Origin: Terrilactibacillus tamarindi | GTDB lineage: Bacteria; Bacillota; Bacilli; Bacillales; Sporolactobacillaceae | Length of the DNA: 64,000 bases | NCBI RefSeq assembly: GCF_009718825.1 | Contig: NZ_WNHB01000003.1 | Span: 1-64,000, forward strand | Direction of reading: 5' to 3' | In this document: in pieces, positions 7,958-18,229 of the stretch | How the letters are laid out: every line of letters starts with the position of its first letter | Numbering within the stretch: the stretch's first letter is position 1 | Notes under the pieces: generated by a model | What the model was told of the DNA's origin: nothing | What the model saw: only the letters and a program-made list of their open reading frames with translations | Database searches by the model: none | Program-made: the position numbers and the translations under genes

Positions 7958-9199
7958 TTAACCAATGACTTTTTGTTTCTTCTGTGATACATAGACTTGT
8001 AGTGCTGCTTGAAGAGCTTCTCCGCGGTTAACCGCAAAACCTTGTTGTATAAGGGTTGCCTCCAAACCGGCAAGAACAAAAAGGACATTTTCTTTTCGAC
8101 AGCTATAGCCCATCGTACCGATGCGCCATATTTTTCCTTGAAGTGAACCGAAGGAACCTGCAATTTCAATCCCAAATTCATTGAGCAACGTGTTTCGTAC
8201 AGCATCGGGATCAACACCTTTTGGTACATTCACACAGGTTACGGTTGGCATTTTACATGTTGGATCCCCAAATAGAGTAAGCCCCATCGCTTCAATTCCA
8301 GCGACCAAGGCCTTTTCATGGAGCTTATGTCGCCGAAAACGAGCCTCAAGACCTTCTTCTAGGATGAGACGGAGACCTTCCCTTAGGGCATAGTTCATCG
8401 AGGTTGCTTCTGTATGGTGATTTAACCTGCGGTCACTCCAGTAGTCTTGCAGTTGACTTAAATCGAAATAGTTGCTTCGAATGGGGGAAGAGGTGAATTG
8501 TTTATGATCCTCCTCTGTTGCGATGCCTCGTTCAACCTTTTTTCGAGATAAAATAATTTTTTCTACCCGGTCATTATACGTAATGGGAGCCATTCCAGAA
8601 GGAACAGAAAGACATTTTTGGGAGCCCCCTATCACAGCGTCTAGACACCAGTCGTCCACCTTGACATCTGCTCCGCCGATCGTTGCGACAGCATCAACAA
8701 TGAGGATAACATCACGTTCACGGCAGGCATGGCCGACTTTTTCTAAAGGCTGCATGCGTCCTGTTGATGTTTCACCATGGACTAGCGTTACGAATTTTGG
8801 TTTGACTCGATCCATTTCGGATATGATGTCTTCTGGGTCAAAGACGTCTCCCCATGGGCATTCGATCGTATGGATCACGGCGCCATAGCGTTCACAGATC
8901 TCAGCGAATAGATGGCCAAATCGTCCAAAAATGGGAATGAGAACATTGTCCCCGGGTTGAATAAGACTTGCTATGACGGCTTCGAGACCTGAACGAGAGG
9001 TTCCATCAATAGGATAAGCCCAGTGGTTTTTAGTTTGATAAAGCTCACGGATCATAGCCATATTTTCATTCATGATTTTAGTAAACTCTGGATCGAATTG
9101 ACCTAAAATAGGCGTACTCATGGCACGTAGGACGCGAGGATCAACCTCTACTGGTCCCGGTGTCATAATCGTTCGAAGGGGAGTGTTTAGTTCATTCAT
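7958..9199 (-). CDS. pucG: (S)-ureidoglycine-glyoxylate aminotransferase
   Basis: The 413-residue class V (alanine-glyoxylate type) aminotransferase has its PLP-binding Lys at 195 in GGSQKCLSVPSG, TPGPVEVDPRVL at the N-terminus and VDAVATIGG carrying the cofactor-binding Asp. In B. subtilis PucG transfers the amino group of ureidoglycine to glyoxylate, giving oxalurate and glycine. The position between allC and allB makes that role much likelier than serine- or alanine-glyoxylate transamination. The ATG follows GAGGT by 7 nt. Spacing to allB is 44 bp and to allC 65 bp, which suggests one transcript starting upstream of allC. Confidence 0.9.
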   Translation of the reverse strand: MNELNTPLRTIMTPGPVEVDPRVLRAMSTPILGQFDPEFTKIMNENMAMIRELYQTKNHWAYPIDGTSRSGLEAVIASLIQPGDNVLIPIFGRFGHLFAEICERYGAVIHTIECPWGDVFDPEDIISEMDRVKPKFVTLVHGETSTGRMQPLEKVGHACRERDVILIVDAVATIGGADVKVDDWCLDAVIGGSQKCLSVPSGMAPITYNDRVEKIILSRKKVERGIATEEDHKQFTSSPIRSNYFDLSQLQDYWSDRRLNHHTEATSMNYALREGLRLILEEGLEARFRRHKLHEKALVAGIEAMGLTLFGDPTCKMPTVTCVNVPKGVDPDAVRNTLLNEFGIEIAGSFGSLQGKIWRIGTMGYSCRKENVLFVLAGLEATLIQQGFAVNRGEALQAALQVYVSQKKQKVIG

Positions 9200-9264
9200 T
9201 TATTTTACCTCATTTCTTCTTAACTCAAAATATGTTGATAGAATAGTGTGATATTCATAGTCTA

Positions 9265-10506
9265 TTAGGTGTAAGCGAGTTCATATAAGAAAGACGTGAG
9301 AATATTTACACCTGTAGCCAGATCTTCTGGCGTTGTGTATTCTTTGGGTGAATGACTAATGCCTTGATGGCTAGGAACAAATAATAGAGCAGTCGGGCAG
9401 AATGTACCAAAGACCTGTGAATCATGACCTGCACCACTCACCATCTGTCTAAATGGAATTTTTTCTTTTTTAATGATGTCAGTCATTTTCGACATGAGCG
9501 TCTCATCCATTTTGACAGGTTTATCATCCATCCATTGCTCAATGTTTAATTTTATATGTTGTTCATCTGTTACCTTTTGGAAATAATCAAAAACCTCTGA
9601 ACAAAAGGTCGTTAACGACTCTTGTTGATGATGTCTAACGTCTAATGTAAAAGTCGCCTCACCCGCCACAACATTAACAACATTGGGTTTAACTTGAATG
9701 TTACCCACGGTGGCGACGAGATCACTTTGTTGTTTTGCTTTATTCGTCAAATGGTGGATTAAATCACAGGCGGTAGCGAGCGCATCTTTTCTTGCATTCA
9801 TGGGCGTCGTACCTGCGTGATTGCTTTGCCCCGTAAGCGTAATCGTAAATCGCTTTTGACCGACAATATGACTAACCACACCGAGTGTTTGCTTGCTATT
9901 TTCAAGAATGATGCCTTGTTCTACGTGAACTTCGAGAAAACAAGCGATATCATCTCGTCTAGGATTTGGATAGTTATTAAGACCAAATCCTGCCGATGCC
10001 ATGGCTTTTTTGAATGGGATGCCGTCATTATCAGTTAGGGAATATATTTCGTCAAAATGATGTTTTCCCGTTATACTTCCAGATCCCCAAAAGGAAAGAG
10101 GAAATCGGCTTCCTTCTTCTTCACATAAGGAAACAACTTCAATGGTTTTTTTAGGTTTTCCATACTTATGAAAAAGTTCCTTTGCAGCAAGTAAGCTAGC
10201 CACAATCCCATAAGCCCCATCATATTTTCCGCCTTCAATAACACTGTCAATATGTGATCCTGTCAGAATGACTTGTTCGCGTTCAACAGTCCCTTCGATT
10301 CGGCCAAATAAATTGCCAACGTCATCGAAGTGTGTCTGGAATCCAAAGGAATGCATCTTCTCTTTAAGGTCTTGCTGAGCACGAATCCACGGTGAAGAAT
10401 ATAATAGGCGTGTGACGCCATTGTTATCTGTTGCACCAAATGAGGCAAGCCAATCCAGCATCTTGCTGATTTCATCTTGAATCGCATAAGGGGTTTTTAC
10501 TTTCAT
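9265..10506 (-). CDS. allC: Allantoate amidohydrolase
   Basis: It converts allantoate to ureidoglycine, CO2 and ammonia. The 413-residue M20-family enzyme shows TGSHIDSVIEGGKYDGAYG (His85, Asp96), CEEEGSRF (Glu130/131), EVHVEQG (His194) and HAGTTPM in the dimerisation domain, as in AllC and the related carbamoylases. Clustering with allB and pucG favours allantoate over N-carbamoyl amino acids. The start is the ATG at 10506, 9 nt after a perfect AGGAGG; the open frame continues upstream without a better site. It is the first gene of the leftward operon and corresponds to B. subtilis pucF. Confidence 0.9.
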   Translation of the reverse strand: MKVKTPYAIQDEISKMLDWLASFGATDNNGVTRLLYSSPWIRAQQDLKEKMHSFGFQTHFDDVGNLFGRIEGTVEREQVILTGSHIDSVIEGGKYDGAYGIVASLLAAKELFHKYGKPKKTIEVVSLCEEEGSRFPLSFWGSGSITGKHHFDEIYSLTDNDGIPFKKAMASAGFGLNNYPNPRRDDIACFLEVHVEQGIILENSKQTLGVVSHIVGQKRFTITLTGQSNHAGTTPMNARKDALATACDLIHHLTNKAKQQSDLVATVGNIQVKPNVVNVVAGEATFTLDVRHHQQESLTTFCSEVFDYFQKVTDEQHIKLNIEQWMDDKPVKMDETLMSKMTDIIKKEKIPFRQMVSGAGHDSQVFGTFCPTALLFVPSHQGISHSPKEYTTPEDLATGVNILTSFLYELAYT

Positions 10507-10629
10507 TGCACGGCCTCCTCTTTGATTCATACTTAAATAATGGAATAGTCCCATTATCGTGAATGCCTTTATTTTAGCAGAGGAAAGATGGAATGCCATT
10601 ATGCAATATAACAAATCATATAGCTCTGA

Positions 10630-10637
10630 TTGGTTAT
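10630..10637 (+). promoter_or_regulatory. Possible PucR-box core upstream of allC
   Basis: TTGGTTAT matches seven of the eight core bases of the B. subtilis PucR box as I recall it (WWWCNTTGGTTAA); the flanking W and C positions do not match. It lies about 125 bp upstream of the allC start, in the opposite orientation. The family-1 repeats also contain GATTGGTT, so the core alone is weak evidence. Confidence 0.25.
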
Positions 10638-10683
10638 TTTAACTAAAGAAAGTGTAGAGGTCTTTATTGGTGGCGTTGTTCAA

Positions 10684-10840
10684 TTTATCCCGCCTTAACG
10701 GGCAGTAAGACCCCCACCTCAAGATTCAGAGTATTCAAAGAAGATAGGTGGGGGATCAACTGCCCGTAAAGGTCCGATTGGTTCAGCTAACCATCAGTGG
10801 GGGATGAAGAAAACCCCCACTGATGGAAGCTTCACTTTAT
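10684..10840 (+). repeat. Structured repeat family 1, copy B
   Basis: A full ~157-bp copy from TTTATCCCGCC to TTCACTTTAT. In this copy CTTAACGGGCAGT (left) and ACTGCCCGTAAAG (middle) can pair over 12 of 13 positions, extending the CCCCCACCT/AGGTGGGGG hairpin. A perfect 13-bp hairpin (CCATCAGTGGGGG with its complement) lies 11-12 nt from the right end. The right end is within 4 bp of the pucR stop codon at 10844. Confidence 0.93.
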
Positions 10841-10843
10841 CTA

Positions 10844-12460
10844 TCAAAGATTCAATAGCGGTCTGATACGCATGGCTAATCGCAATCGAAAAGTCGTATC
10901 GGGATCTTTAAGGTCCCAGCCAAATACCGTTTCACACTTCTCTAAACGATAAATAACGGTATTCCGATGAACAAAAAGTTTCTTTGATGTTTCAGAAATC
11001 TGACCATGCGATTCCAAGTAAACAAATAACGTATGCAGCAATGTTTCTGCCTCATCTTTTGGATATTGAAAAAGGTGTTGAAGAGTATTCTTATAGAAAG
11101 CTTTCAAATCCTCAACAGGGATCATTCGAAGCATATCCGTAATATCTTTAATCTCATAACCTTCAATAAAGTTGGTTTTCCCTATTCGTCTCCCGGTATC
11201 AAGAGCATCTAAAGCTTCTTTGTAAATGGCATGAACGTCCATTAATTGATGACAAATCGTACTTAATCCAAATGATATGGACTGGTTAAAGAAGTGCTGA
11301 ATTTTATTTTGAAGTTGATGAAGATAAGGAGATACCTGTTCGTGAACATGAGAAACAGAATCTTCAATTTCTAATAAGATAATGCATTGTTGTCCTTCAA
11401 TAAAGAAATGAGAAGCAAAAGGAAGGCTATTGACCTCATCCTCCATATAGTCATATATCGTATTTGTCTCCATTTGGTACTGAATAAAACTAGACGTTTG
11501 ATCAGGCATGTCTAGTTGACCAGCAATACAAACATACTTTTGATCTGTTTTTAAATGAAATTCTTTGGCTCGATGAGTAATCTCTTTTTCAGAAGAGAAG
11601 GCATTATTTATTAAATTCATAAAAAAGAGTTGTTTTATTTTACGATCATTCTGTTTGAGTGCGTCTTCCTTCATAAGTTCAAAGGCGATAACATTAACCG
11701 CTTGTTCCAATGTTAGGATGAGGAGACGATCGAAATACGAAATTTCACCTAAAGCGATAAGGTAACATTGTTTATTACCAGCCGTATATACTGGAAAAAT
11801 AGTCAACGTGCAGCGAGGGTCAGTTAATGAAAACGACGTGTAGTTGGATTTTTCTAGGAAAAAGTCATTTTTTATTAAAGCACAGGACTGAATAATTTTA
11901 TGGTTTTCACTGCTTAGTTTTTTTGGAATTAAAGGTCTAAAATAGGGATCTAACAGTAATAGAGGCTGCTGTATAATATTTGAAAGATTCTCGAGTAACT
12001 TTTGAACCCCTTTACCATTCATAATATGAATCGTAAATTGCTCGTGAGCATCAATCGCAAATTTCAACTCTTTTAATCGATTATCTCGAAGTAAACTTAA
12101 TGTTTCATTGACGACTTCAACGAGTGGAATCTCTGTAGGAATATTGATAATCGGGAACTCTAATTTATCTGCAAGTTCGCATACCTCTTGTGGAATACCA
12201 TGTAAGAAGCGTTCGGTTTTTATACCGATAGCAGAACACCCGAGCCTAGCCATGTTTTTGACAAGGAGGACAAAGAACTGAGGGTCATTTCGCAAATGAT
12301 ACCCTGATGTCACGAGTAAATCATCACTTTTTAAGAAATCAATAATATCAGGAGCATCCATCATGTTTATATTGTTAATATTGCGGTTCAAACCGGTTTT
12401 TCCAGCTATAATTTCAAAGTTTTTAAAAGCAGGGATAAGAAAGAGATCGGCTACTTTCAT
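10844..12460 (-). CDS. pucR: PucR-family purine catabolism regulator
   Basis: This 538-residue regulator has the PucR N-terminal domain (about 5-125, with MMDAPDIIDFLKSDDLLVTSGY), a middle GGDEF-like/CdaR-type region, and a C-terminal PucR-type helix-turn-helix (about 480-530, with LHTLFVYLESHGQISETSKKLFVHRNTVIYRLEK). In B. subtilis PucR activates the puc genes when allantoin-type intermediates are present and controls its own gene. I chose ATG 12460, 8 nt after GAGG, over the GTG at 12469 that overlaps that site. It is divergent from uraD-uraH-Rieske-ferredoxin and parallel to allC-pucG-allB, so it sits centrally in its probable regulon. Confidence 0.9.
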   Translation of the reverse strand: MKVADLFLIPAFKNFEIIAGKTGLNRNINNINMMDAPDIIDFLKSDDLLVTSGYHLRNDPQFFVLLVKNMARLGCSAIGIKTERFLHGIPQEVCELADKLEFPIINIPTEIPLVEVVNETLSLLRDNRLKELKFAIDAHEQFTIHIMNGKGVQKLLENLSNIIQQPLLLLDPYFRPLIPKKLSSENHKIIQSCALIKNDFFLEKSNYTSFSLTDPRCTLTIFPVYTAGNKQCYLIALGEISYFDRLLILTLEQAVNVIAFELMKEDALKQNDRKIKQLFFMNLINNAFSSEKEITHRAKEFHLKTDQKYVCIAGQLDMPDQTSSFIQYQMETNTIYDYMEDEVNSLPFASHFFIEGQQCIILLEIEDSVSHVHEQVSPYLHQLQNKIQHFFNQSISFGLSTICHQLMDVHAIYKEALDALDTGRRIGKTNFIEGYEIKDITDMLRMIPVEDLKAFYKNTLQHLFQYPKDEAETLLHTLFVYLESHGQISETSKKLFVHRNTVIYRLEKCETVFGWDLKDPDTTFRLRLAMRIRPLLNL

Positions 12461-12498
12461 TTTTAGCACCTCACGTCAAAGATAGATTGTTAGGTTAT

Positions 12499-12528
12499 AT
12501 TATACAATAATTTAAGATAATTTTGTAA
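12499..12528 (-). promoter_or_regulatory. Candidate pucR promoter
   Basis: On the minus strand TTACAA (12528-12523) and TATAAT (12504-12499) are 18 bp apart, about 40 bp upstream of the pucR start. The -35 lies inside the palindrome at 12523-12538. Confidence 0.5.
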
Positions 12529-12538
12529 ATTATTACAA
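12523..12538. promoter_or_regulatory. 16-bp palindrome in the pucR-uraD intergenic region, possible operator
   Basis: TTGTAA-ATTA-TTACAA is a perfect palindrome overlapping the candidate pucR -35 box. A bound regulator there would repress pucR and could activate the divergent uraD operon. It does not resemble the B. subtilis PucR box. Confidence 0.4.
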
Positions 12539-12550
12539 TGAAAGCCGTCA

Positions 12551-12563
12551 TTTCTTCTGTTAA
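12551..12563 (+). promoter_or_regulatory. Possible PucR box
   Basis: TTTCTTCTGTTAA matches 11 of 13 positions of WWWCNTTGGTTAA (consensus recalled from B. subtilis). It lies between pucR and uraD. The uraD-proximal region has two TATAAT hexamers (12734 and 12742) with poor -35 boxes, as expected for an activator-dependent promoter. The remaining AT-rich bases of this 325-bp gap show nothing else. Confidence 0.3.
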
Positions 12564-12785
12564 ATTCATTAGAATAGACCCTATTTTTCTTAATATTATT
12601 TATTTACAATTCTATCTCTAGATATGGGGTAAAAATTACGAAGAAATTCTTCCCCTGAAGGATAAATTACGGTTAGGTAAGCAGTAGATCCGTGTGATTA
12701 AAGTTTTCACTTTATTAACAAAAAGAAAAGATGTATAATTTTATAATACAGAAAATACTGAATTAATTGGAGGAAGTGAGAAACC

Positions 12786-13310
12786 ATGATGTCCATTGAA
12801 GATTTTAATCATGCAAGTGCTTCCGAGTGTGAAAAGTGCCTAGATGGTGTTTTTGAATCTTCTCCTTGGATTATGAAACAGGCGATTATTCTGCGTCCAT
12901 ATCCATCTCTTCAAGCCTTATTTGATCGTATGGTCACGATTGTAAGAGAATCATCGATTGAAAATCAATTAAATTTGATCAAGGCTCACCCTAAGTTGGG
13001 AACGAGAAATCGGATGAGTAATGAATCGACGGAGGAACAAAAAACAGCAGGCCTTAATCAATTAAGTGATGATGAATACAATCAATTTCTGCTTATGAAC
13101 GAACAATATATGACGACATTTGGTTTTCCTTTCATTCTAGCTATTAAAGGAAAAAGTAAGCAGGAGATATATGAAGCAATGGAAACCAGATTACAGCATA
13201 ACCAAGCAGAAGAATTTGAATGTGCTTTGAAAGAAATTTTTACAATTGCTTTCTTTCGTCTAAAGGATCGTTTGACGGATAATTTAGAATCCAAGTTAAA
13301 TAACATATGA
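12786..13310 (+). CDS. uraD: OHCU decarboxylase, stand-alone
   Basis: It decarboxylates 2-oxo-4-hydroxy-4-carboxy-5-ureidoimidazoline to (S)-allantoin. The 174-residue protein has the family core: LIKAHPKLG with the catalytic His, STEEQKTAGLNQLSDDEYNQF, then LNEQY-like MNEQYMTTFGFPFILAIKGKS. In B. subtilis this domain is fused to uricase in PucL. Here it ends after the decarboxylase domain, and no uricase frame follows or precedes it. It is first in a rightward operon with uraH, a Rieske oxygenase and a ferredoxin. The start follows a GGAGGAAGTGAG site; the second ATG in MM is equally possible. Confidence 0.9.
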   Translation: MMSIEDFNHASASECEKCLDGVFESSPWIMKQAIILRPYPSLQALFDRMVTIVRESSIENQLNLIKAHPKLGTRNRMSNESTEEQKTAGLNQLSDDEYNQFLLMNEQYMTTFGFPFILAIKGKSKQEIYEAMETRLQHNQAEEFECALKEIFTIAFFRLKDRLTDNLESKLNNI

Positions 13311-13385
13311 GAATAATGAATCAAAGTGGAATCTTTTATTCGGGTTGAATAATAAGATTAATAAAGGAAAGGTTGCTTTTAGAAG

Positions 13386-13733
13386 ATGGCCGGATTAACA
13401 ACACATATATTAGATTTGGCAAATGGCGTTCCCGCAGCGCATGTCGAAGTAGACATTCGCCTAGCAGACAACAAAGATATTTTGAAAACCGTTAAGACAA
13501 ATGAAAATGGCCGGGTTGATGAGCCTCTACTATCTGAAAATGAGTTAAAAAGTGAAACGTATGAACTCCTTTTTCATATTGGGGATTATTTTAAACGTCA
13601 AAATATACCTCTAGAAGAACCTGCTTTTTTAGATGTCATTAGTGTACGCGTAGGTATTTCAAATCCTAACGCGCACTATCATGTTCCATTACTCGTTACA
13701 CCTTGGAGTTATCAAGTTTACCGCGGAAGTTAG
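13386..13733 (+). CDS. uraH: 5-Hydroxyisourate hydrolase, transthyretin-like
   Basis: It hydrolyses 5-hydroxyisourate to OHCU, the step just before UraD. The 115-residue protein is the usual length and carries both signature ends: LTTHILDLANGVPA at the N-terminus and the C-terminal YRGS tetrapeptide that distinguishes the hydrolases from transthyretins. B. subtilis calls it pucM. It lies 75 bp after uraD and 27 bp before the Rieske gene. Because UraH consumes the immediate product of urate oxidation, its operon would be expected to contain a urate-oxidising enzyme. Confidence 0.93.
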   Translation: MAGLTTHILDLANGVPAAHVEVDIRLADNKDILKTVKTNENGRVDEPLLSENELKSETYELLFHIGDYFKRQNIPLEEPAFLDVISVRVGISNPNAHYHVPLLVTPWSYQVYRGS

Positions 13734-13760
13734 TCGTATTGTCAAAGGGGGATACATCAT

Positions 13761-15129
<1,369 letters not shown>

Positions 15130-15168
15130 TGGGAAAAATGCCGTGACCATAGTTATAATTAAAATGAA

Positions 15169-15215
15169 AACACGAGGATGGGATATTTATCAATCTCAAC
15201 CTCGTGTTCATTTTT
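15169..15215. terminator. Bidirectional terminator between the ferredoxin and pabBC
   Basis: AACACGAGG at 15169-15177 pairs with CCTCGTGTT at 15200-15208, with further pairing inside. There is a T tract rightward and a T-rich run leftward, so it can serve both converging operons. Confidence 0.75.
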
Positions 15216-15258
15216 GCCTCTTGGATTTCGGACGCGAGAGGTTCAAAAGAACAATTCG

Positions 15259-16983
15259 TTATAAGTGAACCTTAACCCAGCCTCTAACGCTATTAATAAA
15301 CCAAATCTCTTTAGCATTTTTTAAATCTTCTATAGTGATGCTTTTTTCTTTCACTTTTCCTTGGTGTTGAAGGCTTTCTCGGAATGTACCTGCTAAAAGG
15401 CCGTCAGAAATAGGCGGTGTCACGAGGATATCATGTATTTTGGCGACAACATTCCCATTTGTAAATTCAGTGATATGGCCCTTTTCATTCCACAATAAAA
15501 CATCAAATACATCCTCATGTCCCTCTTTGTGTTCTTTATACACCTCTCGAAACGTCGTTTTATGGTAGAGAAATACGTTGTTAGATGATATAGGAGTCTT
15601 GCTTAATCTGATAGATTGGTTTTGTTCTATAGTCGAGATAGGCTGTGTTTCGATAGAAAAATGGCCTTGTTTATTGACTATAAGACGAACCTTAAAGCGA
15701 CCGACAGGAAATTGCTTTTCAAGTTTCAATAAGGTTAAATTGAGTTTGTTTATATCTAACTTATATTGGAAATATCGGGCGGAGCGACTTAATCTCGCCA
15801 AATGATGATCAAGTAAAACCAGTTGTCCTTCTTCCAATAGTAGACTTTCCAGTAAATCAAAGTCTGGATATTTAGCCGTAAGAACAGCTCCTTTAGCGAC
15901 AACTTCGTCATATTCATCTCTCGCATTGGAATCCCAGGTAATGCCGCCGCCAACACCATATTGAGCCATCCCATTTTCCTTATCGATCCATACAGTCCGA
16001 ATTGGAATATTAAAAACAGCCTTGCGTTCTGGCGTTATATAGCCAATGGTTCCGCAATAGATTTCCCGAGGGGAGGATTCTAATTCATGAATCAGGGACA
16101 TGGTTTTTACCTTCGGGGCACCAGTGATTGAGCCGCATGGAAACAAAGCCTTAAAAATATCAAATAGATTGGTTTCAGGTTTTGTTTTTGCTTCGATTGT
16201 TGATGTCATTTGATGAACCGTCGGATAAGATTCAATATCAAATAGTTTTGAAACATGTACAGAACTTCTCTCGGCAATCCGGCTAAGATCATTACGTAAT
16301 AAATCAACGATCATTACATTTTCAGCTTGGTCCTTCGTAGAAGACTTTAACTTTTCTTTAAGTCGTCGATCTTCATCGAAGGTCAACCCTCTCTGAATCG
16401 TTCCCTTCATTGGTTTGGTTTCAATATGTTCTCCGTCCCATGCGAAAAACAATTCCGGTGAAGCAGACAAAATTTGATAGTCCCCAATGTCGAGATAAGC
16501 GCAAAAATCTGCACGTTGGGCTTCTTTTAATTGATAAAAATAAGACAAAGCATCCGTTGTAAATGGGCTATTTAAACGGAGTGTGTAATTGGTTTGATAC
16601 GTATTTCCATTTTCTATTTCCTGGTGGATCGTTTGGATGGCTTTAGTATATCTTTCTGATGAAACATCAGGTTTAAAGGCAAGTGAATGAGCGGTTGGAA
16701 TCTTTTCCTCAGTTGAAACCGTCTTAGGCTTCTCAAAGATACCAAACCACAATAAAGGCATTTTTGTATCTGTGTGTGTTGTCATAGCAGAATTAAATCC
16801 AGGAGCTGCCTCATAACTGACATATCCGGCTACATAATAGCCATCATCTAAATAGGATTCGATCTGATTAAATAGATGTGGAATGTCTTTAATTTTATAA
16901 GTACAAAGGATGTCAATGGGATTTTCAAACAGAATATCAGTATCCAAACCATACCGATGATGAAAAAAATAGTTCAATTGCAT
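15259..16983 (-). CDS. pabBC: Aminodeoxychorismate synthase component I fused to aminodeoxychorismate lyase
   Basis: The 574-residue fusion makes p-aminobenzoate for folate. Residues 1-360 are the chorismate-binding domain, with KPMKGTIQRG, DLLRNDLSRI, FPCGSITGAPKVKTM and YGVGGGITWDS. Residues 370-574 are a class IV PLP lyase domain, with the LLLEEG start, YHKTTFREVY holding the probable PLP Lys, and ITEFTNGNVV. In B. subtilis PabB and PabC are separate. The glutaminase pabA lies upstream with a 10-bp overlap, so the two genes are translationally coupled. Together they convert chorismate and glutamine to PABA. Confidence 0.9.
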   Translation of the reverse strand: MQLNYFFHHRYGLDTDILFENPIDILCTYKIKDIPHLFNQIESYLDDGYYVAGYVSYEAAPGFNSAMTTHTDTKMPLLWFGIFEKPKTVSTEEKIPTAHSLAFKPDVSSERYTKAIQTIHQEIENGNTYQTNYTLRLNSPFTTDALSYFYQLKEAQRADFCAYLDIGDYQILSASPELFFAWDGEHIETKPMKGTIQRGLTFDEDRRLKEKLKSSTKDQAENVMIVDLLRNDLSRIAERSSVHVSKLFDIESYPTVHQMTSTIEAKTKPETNLFDIFKALFPCGSITGAPKVKTMSLIHELESSPREIYCGTIGYITPERKAVFNIPIRTVWIDKENGMAQYGVGGGITWDSNARDEYDEVVAKGAVLTAKYPDFDLLESLLLEEGQLVLLDHHLARLSRSARYFQYKLDINKLNLTLLKLEKQFPVGRFKVRLIVNKQGHFSIETQPISTIEQNQSIRLSKTPISSNNVFLYHKTTFREVYKEHKEGHEDVFDVLLWNEKGHITEFTNGNVVAKIHDILVTPPISDGLLAGTFRESLQHQGKVKEKSITIEDLKNAKEIWFINSVRGWVKVHL

Positions 16984-17573
16984 TTCAACGGCTCCTTATC
17001 TGGTGCGATATCATAGGTTTGAAAAAATTGTTTGAGACACTCTAATCCAAATTCCGTTTGAATCGCTTCGGGATGAAACTGAATGCCTTCAATCGGTAAA
17101 AATGAGTGTCTGACTGACATAATTTCACTTGCTTCTGTTTTTGATGACAGAACCAATTCTTTTGGTAATGGATGACTTGCGACTAGTGAATGATAGCGAG
17201 CCACGTTTAATGGGTTTGGTAATCCTTGAAAAATGGTTTGTCCATCATGAAAAATCTGATCTGTTTTTCCATGCATCGGTTGAGTAGCTTTCTCGATTTG
17301 TCCTCCGAATGCTTCCACAATAACTTGGTGACCTAGACAAATCCCTAAAATAGGGATTTGTTTTTTAAATTTATGCACGACTGAAAGACAGCACCCAGCA
17401 TCTATAGGGGTTCCTGGTCCAGGTGAAAGACAGATGGCATCAGGATTTAGATTGATGATATCTTCAGTCGTGATGTGGTCATTGTATTTTGTTATGACAG
17501 TGTGCCCTAGTATTTCCATATAGTGAACAAGATTATATGTAAATGAATCATAATTATCGATCATTAGTATCAA
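16974..17573 (-). CDS. pabA: Glutamine amidotransferase of aminodeoxychorismate (or anthranilate) synthase
   Basis: This 199-residue class I glutaminase contains SPGPGTP, the nucleophile motif GICLGHQ and the FHPEAI dyad. It supplies ammonia to the PabB domain next door, and in Bacillales the same protein often serves TrpE too. I chose the TTG at 17573, preceded by AGGTGA, because it gives the usual start (M-ILMIDNYDSFTYN); the GTG at 17582 lies on that site. The gene overlaps pabBC and starts a two-gene operon divergent from the L,D-transpeptidase gene. Confidence 0.9.
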   Translation of the reverse strand: MILMIDNYDSFTYNLVHYMEILGHTVITKYNDHITTEDIINLNPDAICLSPGPGTPIDAGCCLSVVHKFKKQIPILGICLGHQVIVEAFGGQIEKATQPMHGKTDQIFHDGQTIFQGLPNPLNVARYHSLVASHPLPKELVLSSKTEASEIMSVRHSFLPIEGIQFHPEAIQTEFGLECLKQFFQTYDIAPDKEPLKCN

Positions 17574-17716
17574 GTGAATCACCTGCTCATTAAAAATGAA
17601 ATCCTTGAAATCATTATACTCTAATTTAATGAGTTCGTTAAAGCTTGTCTTTTAGGGATGAACTATCTCATTTTTAGAGAAACTAAACGAAAAAGGTCGA
17701 TGGAGAGTGTATTGTT

Positions 17717-18229
17717 ATGCTTAAAAAAATCGTGGTTATTTTCTTACTTATGTTTACTTTTATACTTCCTCAAAGCTTCGCTGAGACGCATGAATCTGAT
17801 GCTTTTATTATTGTTAATAAAACAACCCATCGTCTCGCTTTGATTAAAAACAATAGAATCGTGATGCAAGTTCCTGTAGGTACAGGAAGAACGCCGCAAT
17901 TAACTCCTGAAGGTTTATTTCATGTTGTCGTCATGGTTAAGAACCCCTATTATATAAAGAAAAACATACCTGGAGGAAGTCCAAAAAATCCATTAGGAAC
18001 AAGGTGGATAGGGTTTGATGCGTGGGGAACGAATGGTCGAATATATGGCGTTCACGGGAATAATAACCCAGCTTCGATTGGGTATAACGTTTCTTCGGGG
18101 TGTATTCGGCTTTATAACAAAGATGTTGAGCGGTTGTATGATCAAATGTCTTTGCACACACCCATTTTTGTTACATCTAGTTCTAAAACAATGACTCAGT
18201 TAGCGCAGGAACAACAGGTGATTCGTTAA
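17717..18229 (+). CDS. Secreted L,D-transpeptidase, YkuD family
   Basis: The 170-residue protein has a signal peptide (residues 1-22, cleaved near SFA-ET) and then a single YkuD domain. The catalytic signature is His113 in GVHGNNNPASIG and Cys129 in SSGCIRL. Such enzymes crosslink peptidoglycan stem peptides or, in spores, modify the cortex or coat. There is no LysM domain, unlike B. subtilis YkuD, so attachment to the wall would rely on the catalytic domain. It is monocistronic, divergent from pabA; no clear terminator follows. Confidence 0.88.
   Translation: MLKKIVVIFLLMFTFILPQSFAETHESDAFIIVNKTTHRLALIKNNRIVMQVPVGTGRTPQLTPEGLFHVVVMVKNPYYIKKNIPGGSPKNPLGTRWIGFDAWGTNGRIYGVHGNNNPASIGYNVSSGCIRLYNKDVERLYDQMSLHTPIFVTSSSKTMTQLAQEQQVIR

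Noticed and set aside
10684-10840. Family-1 repeats as ordinary intrinsic terminators
   Set aside because: The strong right-hand hairpin is followed by AAGCTTCACTTTAT, not a T tract, and copies occur in both orientations relative to genes, so termination is not their evident purpose.
16974-17573. trpG for tryptophan synthesis only
   Set aside because: Its partner in the same operon is a PabB-PabC fusion and no trp genes are in view, so pabA is the better name, although dual use is possible.
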